From assembly GCA_028819075.1 (NCBI GenBank), contig JAPPMM010000065.1:147067-211066 (forward strand): a DNA stretch of 64,000 nt. The letters run 5' to 3'. Below, in pieces: positions 62,325 through 64,000 of this stretch. Source of the stretch: Gammaproteobacteria bacterium (GTDB taxonomy: Bacteria > Gemmatimonadota > Gemmatimonadetes > Longimicrobiales > Gaopeijiaceae). Position numbers and translations under genes: made by a program. Under the pieces are notes generated by a model, which searched no databases, was not told the origin of the DNA, and worked only from the letters and a program-made list of their open reading frames with translations. Numbering within the stretch: the stretch's first letter is position 1; the number at the start of each line of letters is the position of its first letter.

Positions 62325-63791
62325 CTATTTCAACCGCGCCGCCTCCAGTTCGAGCCTGCGCCACGCCAGTTCCACATGCTCGCGCCGGGTGCGCAGGTTG
62401 CCGACGGAAAGGCGGAGAACGTAGCGCCCATCGAGGACCGTATGCGACAGGAAGACGTCTCCGGAGGCGTTGACCGCGTCGAGGATGCGCTCGTTGGCCT
62501 GGTTGTTCCGATCACGTCCCATCTCCGGATCGCGGTATCGAAAGACGACCAGGCTCAGCAACGTCGAACTCATCAGTTGCCACCGGTCCGAAGCCTGCAC
62601 CCACCCTGCGAACCGGCGCGCCAGGCGACAATGTTCGCGAAGCCGGTCCGCAAGCCCGTGGCCGCCGAAGTAGCGCAGCACGAACCAGAGCTTGAGCGCG
62701 CGAAAGCTGCGGCCGAGCGCCACGCCGTAGTTCATCAGGTCACGCGCCTCGTCCGCTTCGGGGGTGCGCAGGTAGGGCGGGACCAGGGAGAACGCGTCGG
62801 CGAGAGCCTCCGGACGCCGGCAATAGAGGAGCGCGCAGTCCATGGGCGTGAAGAGCCACTTGTGCGCATTGAGCACGATGGAGTCGGCGCGCTCCCACCC
62901 GGCCAGCAGCGGGCGGAGTTCCTCGACGATCGCCGCCACGCCCGCGTACGCGGCGTCGACGTGCAGCCAGATCCCGTGCTCCTCGCAGATGCGGGCGATC
63001 TCCGGCATGGGATCGATGCTCGCCGTCGAAGTCGTCCCGGCGACGGCCACCACCGCCACCGGACGCACCCCGGCGGCCAGGTCTTCCGCGATCGCGGCGC
63101 GCAGGGCTTCCGGCTTCATGCGATAGCCGTCGTCGGCGGGGAGGTGGCGCACGCCCCGGCGGCCCAGCCCGAGGGTAACGACGGCCTTGTCGATGGAGGA
63201 GTGGACGTGTTCCGAGGCGTAGATCCGCCCCGCCGGCAGTGAATGAAGCCCCTGCTCGCCCGCTTCCGGAAACGCCTGGGCACGAGCGGCGGCGAGCGCG
63301 TACAGGGAGTTGTGCGAAGCCGTGTCGTTGACGAATCCGGCGAAGCCGTCCGGCAGGCCGAGGAGCTGCCGGAGCCAGTCTGCCGTCAGGCCTTCCAGCT
63401 CGGTCGCAGCGGGAGACGTCCTCCAGATCATCGCGTTCGCGTTGACCGCCGCGGCCAGCAATTCGGCGAGAATGGCCGGGGAGGAAGCCGTATTTGCGAA
63501 GTACGCCAGGAAGCCCGGATGATTCCAGTGCGTGAGGCCCGGAACCACCCGTTCCTCGAAGTCACGCAGGATGTCGTCCAGGGACTCGCCCTCCCGCGGA
63601 GGAGAAGGCGCCAGCGAGGCACGCACCTCCCCCGGCCGCACGCGGGCCAGAACGGGATATCGTCCCGCGGAGCCAAGGTACTCCGAGATCCATTCCAGGA
63701 TGCGCCCGCCCTGGACCAGGAATTCCTCGGGAGGCATGTCTCCCAGCTCCGCGACAGGCAGGGCCGGAAGGCCGGCTTCGGAAGATCGCAT
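62325..63791 (-). CDS. Group II PLP-dependent decarboxylase (aromatic-L-amino-acid type)
   Basis: 488 aa fold-type I PLP enzyme. Motifs: HPGFLAYFANTASSPAIL, TSPAATELE, FVNDTASHNSL, HVDAAYAG with the PLP Asp, and the Lys of NAHKWLFTPMDCALLY (about residue 308) that forms the Schiff base. SFRALKLWFVLRYFG is typical of AADC/tyrosine/tryptophan decarboxylases, so an aromatic amino acid is the best guess. Other amino-acid substrates exist in the family. It starts 5 bp after the preceding gene's stop. Confidence 0.92.
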   Translation of the reverse strand: MRSSEAGLPALPVAELGDMPPEEFLVQGGRILEWISEYLGSAGRYPVLARVRPGEVRASLAPSPPREGESLDDILRDFEERVVPGLTHWNHPGFLAYFANTASSPAILAELLAAAVNANAMIWRTSPAATELEGLTADWLRQLLGLPDGFAGFVNDTASHNSLYALAAARAQAFPEAGEQGLHSLPAGRIYASEHVHSSIDKAVVTLGLGRRGVRHLPADDGYRMKPEALRAAIAEDLAAGVRPVAVVAVAGTTSTASIDPMPEIARICEEHGIWLHVDAAYAGVAAIVEELRPLLAGWERADSIVLNAHKWLFTPMDCALLYCRRPEALADAFSLVPPYLRTPEADEARDLMNYGVALGRSFRALKLWFVLRYFGGHGLADRLREHCRLARRFAGWVQASDRWQLMSSTLLSLVVFRYRDPEMGRDRNNQANERILDAVNASGDVFLSHTVLDGRYVLRLSVGNLRTRREHVELAWRRLELEAARLK

Positions 63792-63796
63792 GGACT

Positions 63797-64000
63797 TCAG
63801 CCGCGGCCGCTTCCCACGATGTCGCGGAATTCGCGTCGGATCGCGCGAAGCTGCTCGGCGACCCGGGTGAGCAGTTCCTCCGTCACCGATTCCGGAACAC
63901 CCGGCCCGGCAACCAGCGCCGAGACCAGACTGTCGGTGTAGCCGATGGACGCATGCGTGACGCCCTGGTCAACGAGCCGGTTCAGGCGCAGCACCTCACG
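63797..64000 (-). CDS. C-terminal end of an unrecognised gene (partial)
   Basis: At least 67 residues are in frame from the right edge, beginning REVLRLNRLVDQGVTHASIGY and ending FRDIVGSGRG. The start lies outside the window, although a GTG at 63994 is in frame. The visible part is helical with no recognised motif. It is immediately upstream (5 bp) of the decarboxylase, so probably co-transcribed. The family is not recognised. Confidence 0.6.
   Translation of the reverse strand, partial: REVLRLNRLVDQGVTHASIGYTDSLVSALVAGPGVPESVTEELLTRVAEQLRAIRREFRDIVGSGRG

Overview
This is a GC-rich bacterial chromosome segment, densely packed and almost entirely core housekeeping. Most genes lie on the minus strand in long operons whose stop and start codons overlap (ATGA, GTGA or TGATG). 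I see no rRNA, tRNA, CRISPR array, insertion sequence or prophage. Gene content fits a Gram-negative, diderm, rod-forming bacterium: mreBCD/rodA/mrdA, an RseP-type site-2 protease, beta-barrel proteins, a lipoprotein and GatCAB. The best guess for the phylum is Gemmatimonadota or a relative. That is inference from gene order and protein character, not a proven placement.

Layout. (1) 1-8989, minus: cell-shape and envelope operon mreB-mreC-mreD-mrdA-rodA, then accD, folC and a hisS that runs off the left edge. A promoter lies at 9023-9051. (2) 9105-21465, minus: the nusA-infB-(DUF503)-rbfA-truB-ribF-phhB-rpsO-pnp-M16 peptidase-ald block, covering transcription elongation, translation initiation, ribosome maturation and RNA turnover. 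It starts from a promoter at 21641-21669 followed by a hairpin/T-tract terminator inside the nusA leader. rimP and ylxR, the usual neighbours of nusA, are missing. (3) 21721-23385, minus: a coiled-coil protein and murA, whose catalytic Cys is Asp. (4) 23587-24335, plus: a small ORF overlapping a membrane coiled-coil gene. (5) 24383-33000, minus: lipoprotein, serS, histidine kinase, pcrA and gatCAB, nearly all overlapping or closely spaced. (6) 33131-36389, plus: manC, a GlmU-like nucleotidyltransferase/acyltransferase and a WalJ-like metallo-hydrolase. (7) 36429-44587, minus: rplM-rpsI-rpsB-tsf-pyrH-frr-uppS-cdsA-dxr-rseP, behind a strong promoter whose -35 region is tandemly duplicated. (8) 44745-47526, minus: lepB, a sigma-54 activator and thpR. 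(9) 47761-50967, plus: formate-THF ligase and a porin.

The most distinctive region is 51032-56772. A STAS antagonist and an RsbW-like kinase are transcribed divergently from a tight plus-strand operon. That operon encodes a response regulator fused to a PP2C/SpoIIE phosphatase, a periplasmic Leu/Ile/Val-type binding protein, and a large two-TM histidine kinase with a TorS-like helical sensor. Together they read as a complete ligand-to-partner-switch pathway: solute, binding protein, kinase, receiver-phosphatase, STAS protein, RsbW. The target sigma factor is not in the window.

The right end (56744-64000, minus) carries comM, an outer-membrane beta-barrel gene, the three-gene proton-pumping transhydrogenase (pntA1-pntA2-pntB) with its own promoter, a group II PLP decarboxylase, and the C-terminal end of an unrecognised gene.
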